A stretch of 41,216 nucleotides of DNA, from positions 1-41,216 of IMG/VR virus record IMGVR_UViG_3300003319_000250. One strand, 5' to 3'. This stretch comes from a virus. Shown piece after piece: positions 15,528-25,951 of this stretch; positions within the stretch are counted from its first letter, which is position 1, and each line of letters begins with the position of its first letter. The notes under the pieces were generated by a model. That model was given only the letters and a program-made list of their open reading frames with translations, did not search any database and had not been told where the DNA came from. The translations under genes were made by a program, and so were the position numbers.

Positions 15528-18500
15528 ATGCCACAAAGGGAAGAACTTGACTTAGCAATAAAATTTGCCGAAACACCCGGCCTGGAGAAGCTGCTTTCTC
15601 TGCTTAAACAGGTTAAGGGTGTGCGTGATGATCTAGTTGGCAAGCCCTTAGTTCCAGTAGTTGAGCAGACTGTAATAGACACTTTTGCAAAAATCAATAC
15701 CGAAGCAAAAAGATTAATTGACCTTTTGCGTGGCGCTACAACCTTAGATACAATAACAAGCCTTAATAAAGATTCGCAAGAATTACTCGCAACAGAGCAA
15801 AAGCTAACGAAGGTCACAACGGATTTTGTAAATGCCCTTTTACAGGAAAACAAAACCCTGGAGCAGGTTGATGCCACTATGGCTGCCATTCGAGGCCAAA
15901 AATCACAGCTAGATAAGCAGATAAACCAGCTGATAAAGTCTGGCAATACCGAAAGCGCAACATTTAAGGAGCTAACCGATAACGCAGCCAGGCTTAACGC
16001 ATCGTTAATTATACTAGGCGCAGAAAAGAAAAGGCTTACGGGTACAACCGAAAAAGAACTTGGCGCATATCAGTTGCTAAACGAAGAATACAAAGAAAGT
16101 TTTAGGCAGTCACAAAACCTTTTAGCTCAAAACAGAAAACTCACTGATTCTGAGCAAGCGGTCATAGATAAAACCATTGCATTAGACACCAGGTTAAAAG
16201 AGATAGATTCTAAACTAGGGCGGAATACTAGGAATGTCGGTAATTACGCAAGCGGCTTCAATGGTCTGCAGAATTCTATAAATCAAGTAACTCGTGAAGC
16301 TCCGGCGTTTGTAAGCTCTCTACAGGCGGGATTTTCAGGTATTGCAAATAACCTGCCAATAGTTGCAGATGAAATAAAAAGGCTTATTGACACCAATAAG
16401 GAGTTAATATCTCAAGGAAAACCGATTCAAAGCGTGTTCAGTCAAGTGGCTGGAGCTGTTTTTTCAGTCGGCACAGCATTAAGCGCAGGTATCACACTAC
16501 TTACGCTGTTTGGGCCAAAAATCATAGAATCATTTGTTGGGACTAGTGACGCTATACGTAAGGCGGAAGAAGAATTAAAGGCTTTCAATGATCAACAAGT
16601 AATTGCATTAAATCTTGCATTAAGTAATGGCAAAATAACACAAGCGGAATTCGATAAAGCTATCGGCAAGATAGATGAGTTCGAAGCGAAAAGAGTTTCT
16701 ATTGTTGAGCGTGCTGATCAGGAGATTTTAAATGCCCAAGAAGACCTTAGGAAAGACCTGCAGAAAACAATTGATGAAAGGATAAACGCAGAAAAGAAAA
16801 TCTCACAAGCTCAGGCAGAAAGAACAAGGGAAAACATTGCTGGTAGGAATTTCGAGAATTCAACTAGACTTTTAAAGGAGGGCACTGAGGCCCTGCAAAA
16901 AGCCCAAGAAGATAATGCTAGGGTATTTGAGGTTGGGACTCAAAAAATAAAAAATATCCAGCAGAAGGCAGATGCAGACCTTATAGAGTTAGAAAAAGAA
17001 AGGAATAAAAAGAAAAAAGAAAATAGGGATAAGGAGTTTGAAGAAGCATTGCGTCAGTTTGAGCTGGAAAGTAAAATACAGATAGATTTCTTTAATAACA
17101 GGAAGGTAGCAGTTCAGAACGATTTAAAGAATGATGAATTGTCTTTTGATGAAAAGCAAAAGAGGGTTACTGAATTGAAGACCCTGAATGAAACGACAGC
17201 GGACAATATTGAAGCTATTGCTAGACGTGTATTCAAAAATATCAGTGATATAGATCTTTCTAAAATAGACTTCCAGAAGCTATCTCTTAGTCCTTCCCTT
17301 ACAAAAGACCTCCAGGCGATAAGTAAGCGAATTCAGCTTTTGGATTCATTACGCCAAAAAACAGAACAATATGGCGATTCGGCAGAAGCGGAGACAGAGC
17401 AGGAAAGAAAGCTGACAGAAGAAAGAATAAAGCTGAATAAAGAGCTGGATGTTTCACTACAAACACTACAAGCTAATCAGATACAGATAGAAAGAGAACG
17501 TGCAATTGCTGTAGAAAACATACGTGCCCAAGAAGAGAAAAAGGCCACCGAAAGAAGATATAAAGGCCTGAATGAAGACAAGAAGGTAAAAGAACTGCTT
17601 GAGCTACAGGAAAGGAATCACGTAGCGAATATTGAGCGAATAAACCGTGATGCTATTGCCAGGGATATTAGCCGGGTTGAAAAACAACTCCAGTTAAAGG
17701 AGGCAACGGAAATAAATGCCGAAAAGAAGAGGGTATTTAGCTTAAGGTCTTTAAATGACAGGATAGAGAAGATTCAGCGAGAAAGCACCCAGAAGCAAAT
17801 CAATATAAAGAAGTTTGAGATTCAGTCCATAACAGACACAACCGAAGAGGCTAACGCTAGGCGGCTGAAAGCTGAGATAGAACTGGAGCAACTTATAAGC
17901 AAGCAACTGGACGAAGAACGTCAGCGCAGGCAAAAGAATATTGATGAGGCCGTTTCTGGTATCAATTCTTTTTTGGGTGGCCTGCAGGATGCTTTAAACA
18001 GAAAGTCTGTTGCTATTAACGATCAGTTAGCCACACAAGCCAGGAACATTTCTCAACAGTCGGAACTTGCTGCCCGTGGCCTGGAAAACACGCTTGCATT
18101 TGAAGAGGGAAAACGTGCTGAGCTGGAGAGAAAGCAGGAAGAAACAAGAAGGAATGCTGAAAAGGCTGCAAAACTACAATCTTTCTTTAACCTGGTTGCG
18201 GAGTATGCAAAAGACAACCCCAATACAGCGGCGGCAAAGGCACTTATTCAGGTAGAAATAGCTGATGCGATCGCAGCGCGTCTAGAGCATGGTACAGAGG
18301 GTAATTTATATGATGAAATATCTAGACAAGGAAAGGGCGGCGGTGTTGCATCTAACGGCATAAGCTACGGCAGAACTCATGGTCAAGGCGGCATTCTGGT
18401 AGAAATGGAAGGCGAAGAAGGGATGTTCGGCAAGAGAGAAATGCGCAATCTTGGTAAGGGTAATTTCAGCGCACTCAAAAAACTTGCACGTACTGGCCCA

Positions 18501-18740
18501 TTGGCAGATGATTATTTCGCCAGAGAAAACGAACAATTACAGACTCTTATTATCAGCAAGCCAGCGGCGGATAACTCCAAAGAAATAATAGACAGGCTTA
18601 ATTCTATTGAGAAAGCAATTACCGCTAAGCCGGTAAGTAATTTCTCATTCAATAAGCTTGGGGAGTTTGTGGAAGAGGAAATAAGTAGTGGTATGAAAAA
18701 GACCACCATTCACAAAAGATCTAAAAGAATAGGCGGATAA
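15528..18740 (+). CDS. Tape measure protein
   Basis: 1070 residues, very helical and Glu/Lys/Gln/Arg-rich with long coiled coils (about 390-880). It has a hydrophobic segment near 300-340 (VFSQVAGAVFSVGTALSAG) that could enter the host membrane during DNA ejection, and a Gly-rich C-terminal region near 945-990. Its length sets tail length; at about 0.15 nm per residue it predicts a tail of roughly 160 nm, pointing to siphovirus morphology. Preceded by the G/GT chaperones. Confidence 0.9.
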   Translation: MPQREELDLAIKFAETPGLEKLLSLLKQVKGVRDDLVGKPLVPVVEQTVIDTFAKINTEAKRLIDLLRGATTLDTITSLNKDSQELLATEQKLTKVTTDFVNALLQENKTLEQVDATMAAIRGQKSQLDKQINQLIKSGNTESATFKELTDNAARLNASLIILGAEKKRLTGTTEKELGAYQLLNEEYKESFRQSQNLLAQNRKLTDSEQAVIDKTIALDTRLKEIDSKLGRNTRNVGNYASGFNGLQNSINQVTREAPAFVSSLQAGFSGIANNLPIVADEIKRLIDTNKELISQGKPIQSVFSQVAGAVFSVGTALSAGITLLTLFGPKIIESFVGTSDAIRKAEEELKAFNDQQVIALNLALSNGKITQAEFDKAIGKIDEFEAKRVSIVERADQEILNAQEDLRKDLQKTIDERINAEKKISQAQAERTRENIAGRNFENSTRLLKEGTEALQKAQEDNARVFEVGTQKIKNIQQKADADLIELEKERNKKKKENRDKEFEEALRQFELESKIQIDFFNNRKVAVQNDLKNDELSFDEKQKRVTELKTLNETTADNIEAIARRVFKNISDIDLSKIDFQKLSLSPSLTKDLQAISKRIQLLDSLRQKTEQYGDSAEAETEQERKLTEERIKLNKELDVSLQTLQANQIQIERERAIAVENIRAQEEKKATERRYKGLNEDKKVKELLELQERNHVANIERINRDAIARDISRVEKQLQLKEATEINAEKKRVFSLRSLNDRIEKIQRESTQKQINIKKFEIQSITDTTEEANARRLKAEIELEQLISKQLDEERQRRQKNIDEAVSGINSFLGGLQDALNRKSVAINDQLATQARNISQQSELAARGLENTLAFEEGKRAELERKQEETRRNAEKAAKLQSFFNLVAEYAKDNPNTAAAKALIQVEIADAIAARLEHGTEGNLYDEISRQGKGGGVASNGISYGRTHGQGGILVEMEGEEGMFGKREMRNLGKGNFSALKKLARTGPLADDYFARENEQLQTLIISKPAADNSKEIIDRLNSIEKAITAKPVSNFSFNKLGEFVEEEISSGMKKTTIHKRSKRIGG

Positions 18741-20497
18741 TGGCACAGGCACAACTACGATCTATAGTAGCCGGAGTGCAAACAACGCCTCCGACGGATT
18801 GGCCAGCGCTTACGCTGGAGCTGTCATACATGAGTGGCCAGCCTAAACTTACTACTTCTGATTTTGAATTTACTGATGATGCAAAAGACATCCTGACCAA
18901 ACATATAGCTGATGGGCTTACGGGTGGTGTAGGAATATTTGAGGCCCCCTCTTTGGAGCTGGATTTGATATGTGACGGAGTGGTTACACCAATGGTAAAA
19001 GCTCTTATTGACCTTACTACTGCGAAGCTATCACCCATCCGTGTACAGTCCGCCACAATTGAAAGAGACAGCATTGACTTCCTTAACGAGGTTGCCGATA
19101 GTTTCCGATATGAATATCTGACAACGCTACCGGCTGGCACACCAGGAAGAATAACAAGCGCTGACTATCTGCCAATTAACTACGTAATAGGCAAATATCC
19201 TCAGTACGTTGAGATATTGCTGGCTGCCGTAAGTGTATACGTGTTATTGAAAGAGACTTACGAGATTGCAAAACGAATAGCGGATATTACAACGCAAACC
19301 ATAGCACTTATTGCAACTGGTGGTTTTACGAGTGCAATTGCTGGCCCATTATTCTCAGCAGCAGAAATACTTTTATTGCTTGGGTATTTAGCGCTAGTCA
19401 TAATAGCACTTATTGACCTGGTAGAAAAGTTATTTACTCTTCTCTTCCCATTTGTTTACTACCATAAGGCAATTCGTTTATCAACACTGTTTCAAAGGGG
19501 CTGTGAGTTCCTGGGCTATACTTTCAGCAGCACTATAATGACCGGCTTAGCCAATGACCTGGTATATATGCCGACAAAAGATGTGCCGGGCGCATTTGTG
19601 GGCAAAGCAAACAACGAAACGGCCCTTTATCCGGGCACGTTTGGTGATTACTTGCGTGAAATGGAAGAGTATTTCAATGCAAAAACCAAGTTGATTAACG
19701 GTGTTGTGTACTTCGAAAACGAAAACTACTACAATAATCCTAGCGGATTTATAATACCAGATGTTTGCAACGAATTCTACACTACAAACGCCAGTGAGGC
19801 GGTAAGTAACTACTTCCTTTCGTATCGCAATGACAATACAGACCTGTGGAGTTATAACAACATATCGGGCATAAACTACCAGGTAACAATGCGGCCGAAA
19901 GTTATCAATGATAAAAAGGCCGTATTGCTCAAAGGATTAAGCAGGACTGATTTTAACTACTCATTAAGCTATGTGAAGACCACCACTTCTGATCTGGAGG
20001 CCATAATGATAGATGTGTACAACTTCCTGGCCGGTATTATTAATGCTATTGCCAATATAGGCGGTGGAAGTAACCCATTACCTACAATTCCGAAGTCTGC
20101 ATCTAAATATTGCTTAATACTTGACACGCACTTCACCGGATCGCCCCGCATGCTTTTACTGAAAGATACCAGCGGAAAAGTGAGAGACGATTTCGCAGCA
20201 AACTTTGGTGCAGAACAGATGTGGAAAAAGTACCACTACACCAAGAGCTTTGTTCCGCAGGCCGGAAATACAAAGGGTAATCAGTGGATAAGATACGACC
20301 TGGACAAGATAGATATGTGCTGTGAAGATTTCCTGTTACTGCTTAATAATAACTACGCAACATACCGCGGGCAATCGGCCAGAATAAGGAGCTTGAAATA
20401 CAGTCCTTTCCAAAACTCAGCAAGCATATCCTTTGAGATCAACCAAACATATACTACTAACCTAGTTGAAACATACGTAAAAGATGGGGGCAGATAA
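18740..20497 (+). CDS. Tail tip/baseplate-region protein with hydrophobic core segment
   Basis: 585 residues, in the distal-tail position directly after the tape measure (start overlaps its stop, TAATG). Residues about 154-241 are strongly hydrophobic with several potential membrane helices (EILLLLGYLALVIIALIDLV), flanked by soluble beta-rich parts. No family recognised. The membrane-like segment may be released on contact with the host. Confidence 0.5.
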   Translation: MAQAQLRSIVAGVQTTPPTDWPALTLELSYMSGQPKLTTSDFEFTDDAKDILTKHIADGLTGGVGIFEAPSLELDLICDGVVTPMVKALIDLTTAKLSPIRVQSATIERDSIDFLNEVADSFRYEYLTTLPAGTPGRITSADYLPINYVIGKYPQYVEILLAAVSVYVLLKETYEIAKRIADITTQTIALIATGGFTSAIAGPLFSAAEILLLLGYLALVIIALIDLVEKLFTLLFPFVYYHKAIRLSTLFQRGCEFLGYTFSSTIMTGLANDLVYMPTKDVPGAFVGKANNETALYPGTFGDYLREMEEYFNAKTKLINGVVYFENENYYNNPSGFIIPDVCNEFYTTNASEAVSNYFLSYRNDNTDLWSYNNISGINYQVTMRPKVINDKKAVLLKGLSRTDFNYSLSYVKTTTSDLEAIMIDVYNFLAGIINAIANIGGGSNPLPTIPKSASKYCLILDTHFTGSPRMLLLKDTSGKVRDDFAANFGAEQMWKKYHYTKSFVPQAGNTKGNQWIRYDLDKIDMCCEDFLLLLNNNYATYRGQSARIRSLKYSPFQNSASISFEINQTYTTNLVETYVKDGGR

Positions 20498-20750
20498 TTA
20501 CCATAAAATGTTTTCCAGTCCAGATGCCTTTTCGAAGAGTATTAATTCTGCAAAAAAAGACCTGAATGCTCTGTTTGAAAACCTGCAGAAACAGGCTAAT
20601 GTTTTGGAGGCGAAAGAGCGCATATCAAAAGTAATAGATGGTCATACCATAGAGATTATGGTTATGGTAGATGGTAGCATTGGTATCAAAACTAACAATG
20701 CCCCTGCATCGGTAAAAGAAAAGGTTTTAGAAGCAATTAAGGCATTATGA
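20484..20750 (+). CDS. Small tail-region protein
   Basis: 88 residues, overlapping the previous gene by 14 bases and the next by 4 (ATGA). Helical N-terminal half (ALFENLQKQANVLEAKERI), then a small beta hairpin and C-terminal helix. Unknown; possible assembly partner of the following fibre protein. ATG 20508 is an alternative start. Confidence 0.55.
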   Translation: MGADNYHKMFSSPDAFSKSINSAKKDLNALFENLQKQANVLEAKERISKVIDGHTIEIMVMVDGSIGIKTNNAPASVKEKVLEAIKAL

Positions 20751-23700
20751 TAGATATATTCTCCATAGAGTTTTTTGATCGTTTTAACGGCACTCCTGCG
20801 TTTAATTTACGCGGCTGTATTGGTAGTTACGTAAAAGCCAGGATTAAATTCTATCTGCATTGGGAAGTTGTCAATACTGAAATGCAATTCAATGGCAAGC
20901 AGATCATTTTAGGCAAAAACGCTTCATGGTTGAATGCCGGCTTTTTACCTGGTGATAAAATTCGGGTTGTTGGCTCTGGTGTGAATGAAGGGGAGTATAT
21001 CATTGATAGCGTTGACGATCAACATCTATTAATCACCGGAGGCCCTTTCAATAGCACTACAGTTACTTGTAGCGTATATGGAATAAGCATTCCCAATGCT
21101 GTAAAGTTCATGTATAACACGGTGGAAAATGACGAGCCGGATACTTTCTTCTCTAGGCTGGATAACAAAGCTGTAATGGCTTATATCCTGCAAAATAGCG
21201 CTGAGTTTGCCACCGCTTCTACATACAATTTACAGCCACTTTACAATACAAAACACTGGATCACTGGTTCGCCTGCCGACCAGGCCGTTACCATCACAAG
21301 AATTACAGGTACTGCAGGAGTTGGTTATTTACAAGATTCGTATTACCAGATTGAGCATACGTTCTATGTAACACCTACTGTAATTACAGACTGGCTGGAT
21401 GCAAACGATAAGCTTGATATATCACTTTCAGATCAATATTCCGATGCAAAAAGTCCGCGCTACACGTTCAAAATTGAAATGGCTACTGACAATCAGAATT
21501 TCCGGTTGTCTACTGATGGAGAGAATATCAAAAAGTACCTGGCAAAAGGTGCTGTGGGATGGTGGGGTGAAGAAGGAAATAGCCTTCCGAGTAAATTTTC
21601 TGTTGACAGCGTTGAATACCGTGAGGACACTAGCGGGAATAATGTAAGCAGCCTATTAAGTAACGCTGTTACTCGTGTGAAGGTTGTTTTAAAATGCGTA
21701 TCACCAGCAGCATTCACCAATAACGCAAGTCAGCGCGTTGATCTGTATTTTGCCGAAAAAGTAGCAGATACAGTATACACGAATCCTGCGAACGACCTGT
21801 TTACAAACTTCAACGTTTCGTATGCCACTAAAACTATTCCAGGCGCTGCAACGGTTTTCAATAATATTTCTGATTACAAAGTAACATTCAACTCAGCGAC
21901 CCAAGTAACTGTAGAGTTTAAATATGCCATTACCGGCAGTTCAAACAAATATGCGCTTTGGGTGGAGACACAAAGCGGGGCTAAAACAGATTTGAAGGCT
22001 ACCGATAAAGTAGCGTTGTTGATTGACGAAGGGCAGCTGGAAGGGTATTATAACCTGGATGGCGTTGTTACTACAAAAATGAGATTTCTGGAACACCCTT
22101 TTGTGCAGGCATCCGACGGAACAACTGATTATAAAGGCTGGATAGAAGACGGAGTACTGCTAATAGGAGATGTGCAGGTGCTGAAAAAGAACACTACTGG
22201 AGACGATACCGCATTGAGCAATATTGTCCTTTCCATTGTGGCTGAAAATGGCGTTGACGGCAGGAGCTTTGTGCTGGAGACAATGACGATGCCGATAGGC
22301 TTGAACACTGTAAGGAATTTTAAGCTGCCTACCGGTGACCCAAAGCTAGAGGTTTCCCTCACAGAAGAAGTAGCGCAGGAAACACCAAGCAGTAAATATT
22401 TTACACTTAAATATGCCTATAAAGAACGCTTTGAAGAATGGCTGCCACAATCAAATGCGGATAGCTACTTCATAGGCAAGGATAACAAGAAATGGAATAA
22501 CTACTCAGAGTATATTAACTCCGGCAACTGGAATTTAAAGATTTACGCTGACCACAATATTACTGTTGGCGCTGGTGTAAATTCTGGCACTGGCATAGTA
22601 AGGGTTATTGGTAGTCATTACGTCCTCAATTATGAGCAATATGACGCATGCCCTGTAATTGGGGAGATAAAATGCATTGAGGAAACGACAGGTTTTGATC
22701 TTACGCCATTCCTTTCTAAAACCAACAACACAAGGGTTCAGGCCACCTTCACTGGCAACGGACTGGATTGCTACAATTTTGCCAACACTGACTTTTATGG
22801 CATCCTGGAGATATACGAATACAGATCAGGGACAATAGAAAGCATACGGCAGATAAGTACATTGTTTAATCCTGAGACTGACACGCCGTGGATTGGATTA
22901 AACGGTAACATGGCCCGTCTGGTGAAAAGCTCCGGCCCTTTCACAGTTGTTTTGGATGCTATTTTGAATATGTCTTTTGTTGATCCAGCCAAAACATACA
23001 CTATAACAGCAAGGCTTGGCAAGATAACGCCAATACAAACCGAGACCTGTACTTGCCCTGCCGGGTTTACCTATGATGAAGATAGCGGCAATTGCTTTAA
23101 GGAGGTTTCTGAGCAGCCGAACCCACTTTCAGAAGGATGGGTGTTTGGCGGTGAGGCTGGCGTTACTTTTAAAACACTTGATGTAAACGGAGATCCAACA
23201 CCATTTACTACAGCACTACTGAACAGCCCGTTTGCCACAGCGGTAGCATGTGACAATAACGGCAATATCATTGTTTATACAGACGGAGAAGTTGCTTGGT
23301 CTGGAACGAATGCAGTTGTAAGTAATGTGTTGAAAGGAAAGAAGACGGCCTCTCAGGGCGCAATGATTATTCGCGACAAGGTAACCACTACGAAATTTTG
23401 GTTTGCCACCCTTCCTGATCTGTCGACAGACGATTGCCCAAGATTCCACATATACGATAGTACTACAGAAACGTTCATTGTAGTTAATCAGCCGATTATA
23501 AGTGCGGCCACCAGGGCGGCTGAAAAGCAAACAATGTATACTTCTGCGAACGGTGATCGCTTTTGGATTGCAAGAAGCAGAAACTCCAACGATTATATAG
23601 TAGTGCCTTTTACAGCTTCTGGATTTGGAGTGCCGAGCATGCAACCTGGCCCATCTTATCCGGCGGTAAACCTTTCCGTTGTCGTGGATTCAAGTAGCAA

Positions 23701-25951
23701 TGGTTTTACCGGGCAAACTGTAGGCTTGCCACTTCCTGCGTTGATTACCTCTCCGTTCTCAGGATTCAATAAAGCGCTTGAATTTGATGGAATTAACAGG
23801 GGTATAAATGACGACTCGCAGGGCGTGAAAATAACCGGAAGCGGAACTGGTATTCAAGGAAACTATACCGTAGAAGCTAAGATAAGAACCAATAATACAG
23901 CACTGACAGGGGTTATTGTTGCAAAAAACGGTAATTCAGGCAGCTTCGATACAAATTTCCGTTTCGACCTGCAGGCCGGCAAACTAAGATTCTACGTTCG
24001 TACTTCGATCAATTTCCAGATCGTAAGTAATGCGACCCTTGCGTTTAACACAAAATATGACGTTGCTGTTTCTTATGATGGCACAACCATAAGGATGTTT
24101 ATTAATGGAGTGCTGGATAATTCTGCGCTTTGCGATAATCCCCGTGTGCCAGACCTGGTAACGCCACTTTACATTGGTAAAACAGCTGAAACTTCTGTAG
24201 ACGTATTCAATGGCGCAATTGATGAGGTTCGGGGTTCTACGATTTGTAGGTATACAGCTAACTATACGCCCTCTACTGTTCCATTTGAAAATGATGCAGA
24301 CACTCAATGGCTGTATCACCTGGACTTCCCGAATGCAGCAAATATTGGTGTACTGAAATCAAATAATAATGGCTATCTGATTGATACAGCATACACCGAT
24401 AAGGCTTATTTATTGCCATTCAACGAAACCACGAAAACAATCGGTGTTGCAGTACCACTGCCAAGCGCAGGAGCAAAAGTATACGGTGCAGAGTTTAGTA
24501 GCAATAAAAATGTCCTGTATGTTGCTACTACTGATTTCGCAAACCCGTCAGCAGTAAATGAAATAAACCAGTTTGATCTTACCGCTGGCAGTATAGATGG
24601 AAGTGTTGAAAATATCTTTGCCAACACAGACAGGTTAGGTCAGATGCAGATTGGCCCTAATAATGTGATTTACATAGCAGCGTTTGGAGCTAACACCCTC
24701 TATAAAATACAAGACCCTAATGTCTTAGGTGTAGGTTGTGGCTTTGCTTATACAGGTCCTTCGCTTGCAGGCAAGCTAAGTACTTATGGATTGCCTAATT
24801 ACGATCGCATAACAACGCAAGGTGTCACAAGGCTAGAGTTTCCATGCGCTTGCGTTTGCCCGGATGGATATGTTTATAATGCAGAAACAAATCAATGCGA
24901 AAATGAAACAGGGTCCGAGACTCCTGTAGTTTGCGGAACTATGGAACCAACAGTAACCGGCGTTACCTATACTGGTGCTCCAGGAAATCACAATCCAAAT
25001 GAAAGAGGCGCGTCTATTATGCCCGATGAAATAGACGGTAATTTTACTGGATTCGAAGGCTTGAAAAGTGCTTTTTGGAAAAACAGATATTTTGGGGGTA
25101 TATGGACTACTACTCCACAAGTTCCAACGTGTGAATACATAGGGTTTTCATTTTGTCTTAATGGAGACGATGGAGATTATATCATTGGCTTTACGGTAGA
25201 TGATATATGTCGCATCACCGTTAATGGCGTTATTTTGGGGCAAGACAGTATTCCACTATCAGAATGCAGGGGTACTGAGGTTTACACCAAACAAAAATTC
25301 GGCATCCCGCCAACAACCCAAGGTGATGATTATTTTAATTTTTATAGACTTCCGCTTGTTTCTGGTCAAAATACCATTAAAGTAGAAATGCTTAATGCTG
25401 TTTCTGGATCTGCGTCAGGGCTTTCATTCGACATAGCCGGACCATATCCAGTAGGCTCTTGTATAACAGCTGCCGGCCTTTATGCGCAACTAAACCATGA
25501 TATAAACGGCGTTCCGCAAAACTTCACAAACAAAATCATTTCAAGCCATACTGATTTTATTGGTCAGCCATTTGTGACTGGAGAAAAAAGCGGCTATACC
25601 TGTGGAGATGGATATGTATTATCAATCTGCGATGGTGTGCCTGTTTGTAAAAAGTACTGCATTGGTTTAGATGTAGTGCCATGTGAAGGTCAGGTAGAAG
25701 GGTGTCAATTGCCTGAAACGGATATTTCTTCTGTATGTCCTGCTGGTAATATCTCTATCAATATGATAGCTACAAAGGGTCGCACCTGGATAGTAACGGA
25801 CGATTTCGGAACTACGCCAATGAATATTACAACCAATGGAAATTACCTGTTTGGTGCTTATGGCGGGAGTGATGTTGTTACGCTTACACTCACTGACAGC
25901 ATTCGCCCTAATTGTAAAATAACCCAAGTAATCAATATAAACTGCACCTAA
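20747..25951 (+). CDS. Giant tail fibre/tip protein with LamG-like and Cys-rich modules
   Basis: 1734 residues, beta-rich. Residues about 1008-1194 match a laminin-G/concanavalin-type lectin layout (LEFDGINRG, YTVEAKIRTNN, YDVAVSYDGTTIRMFINGVL, PLYIGKT, GAIDEVRG). Two similar Cys-rich modules, CTCPAGFTYDEDSGNC (about 768) and CVCPDGYVYNAETNQC (about 1369), flank it. A PA14-like stretch follows near 1400-1580 (GDDGDYIIGFTVDD). The size, position and carbohydrate-binding fold indicate receptor recognition, probably of host surface glycans. Module calls are by pattern. Confidence 0.75.
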   Translation: MIDIFSIEFFDRFNGTPAFNLRGCIGSYVKARIKFYLHWEVVNTEMQFNGKQIILGKNASWLNAGFLPGDKIRVVGSGVNEGEYIIDSVDDQHLLITGGPFNSTTVTCSVYGISIPNAVKFMYNTVENDEPDTFFSRLDNKAVMAYILQNSAEFATASTYNLQPLYNTKHWITGSPADQAVTITRITGTAGVGYLQDSYYQIEHTFYVTPTVITDWLDANDKLDISLSDQYSDAKSPRYTFKIEMATDNQNFRLSTDGENIKKYLAKGAVGWWGEEGNSLPSKFSVDSVEYREDTSGNNVSSLLSNAVTRVKVVLKCVSPAAFTNNASQRVDLYFAEKVADTVYTNPANDLFTNFNVSYATKTIPGAATVFNNISDYKVTFNSATQVTVEFKYAITGSSNKYALWVETQSGAKTDLKATDKVALLIDEGQLEGYYNLDGVVTTKMRFLEHPFVQASDGTTDYKGWIEDGVLLIGDVQVLKKNTTGDDTALSNIVLSIVAENGVDGRSFVLETMTMPIGLNTVRNFKLPTGDPKLEVSLTEEVAQETPSSKYFTLKYAYKERFEEWLPQSNADSYFIGKDNKKWNNYSEYINSGNWNLKIYADHNITVGAGVNSGTGIVRVIGSHYVLNYEQYDACPVIGEIKCIEETTGFDLTPFLSKTNNTRVQATFTGNGLDCYNFANTDFYGILEIYEYRSGTIESIRQISTLFNPETDTPWIGLNGNMARLVKSSGPFTVVLDAILNMSFVDPAKTYTITARLGKITPIQTETCTCPAGFTYDEDSGNCFKEVSEQPNPLSEGWVFGGEAGVTFKTLDVNGDPTPFTTALLNSPFATAVACDNNGNIIVYTDGEVAWSGTNAVVSNVLKGKKTASQGAMIIRDKVTTTKFWFATLPDLSTDDCPRFHIYDSTTETFIVVNQPIISAATRAAEKQTMYTSANGDRFWIARSRNSNDYIVVPFTASGFGVPSMQPGPSYPAVNLSVVVDSSSNGFTGQTVGLPLPALITSPFSGFNKALEFDGINRGINDDSQGVKITGSGTGIQGNYTVEAKIRTNNTALTGVIVAKNGNSGSFDTNFRFDLQAGKLRFYVRTSINFQIVSNATLAFNTKYDVAVSYDGTTIRMFINGVLDNSALCDNPRVPDLVTPLYIGKTAETSVDVFNGAIDEVRGSTICRYTANYTPSTVPFENDADTQWLYHLDFPNAANIGVLKSNNNGYLIDTAYTDKAYLLPFNETTKTIGVAVPLPSAGAKVYGAEFSSNKNVLYVATTDFANPSAVNEINQFDLTAGSIDGSVENIFANTDRLGQMQIGPNNVIYIAAFGANTLYKIQDPNVLGVGCGFAYTGPSLAGKLSTYGLPNYDRITTQGVTRLEFPCACVCPDGYVYNAETNQCENETGSETPVVCGTMEPTVTGVTYTGAPGNHNPNERGASIMPDEIDGNFTGFEGLKSAFWKNRYFGGIWTTTPQVPTCEYIGFSFCLNGDDGDYIIGFTVDDICRITVNGVILGQDSIPLSECRGTEVYTKQKFGIPPTTQGDDYFNFYRLPLVSGQNTIKVEMLNAVSGSASGLSFDIAGPYPVGSCITAAGLYAQLNHDINGVPQNFTNKIISSHTDFIGQPFVTGEKSGYTCGDGYVLSICDGVPVCKKYCIGLDVVPCEGQVEGCQLPETDISSVCPAGNISINMIATKGRTWIVTDDFGTTPMNITTNGNYLFGAYGGSDVVTLTLTDSIRPNCKITQVININCT

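Noticed and set aside
15515-15946. Minus-strand frames inside the tape measure and other late genes
   Set aside because: Long shadows of highly biased helical or beta-rich genes; none has a promoter, coupling or recognisable domain.
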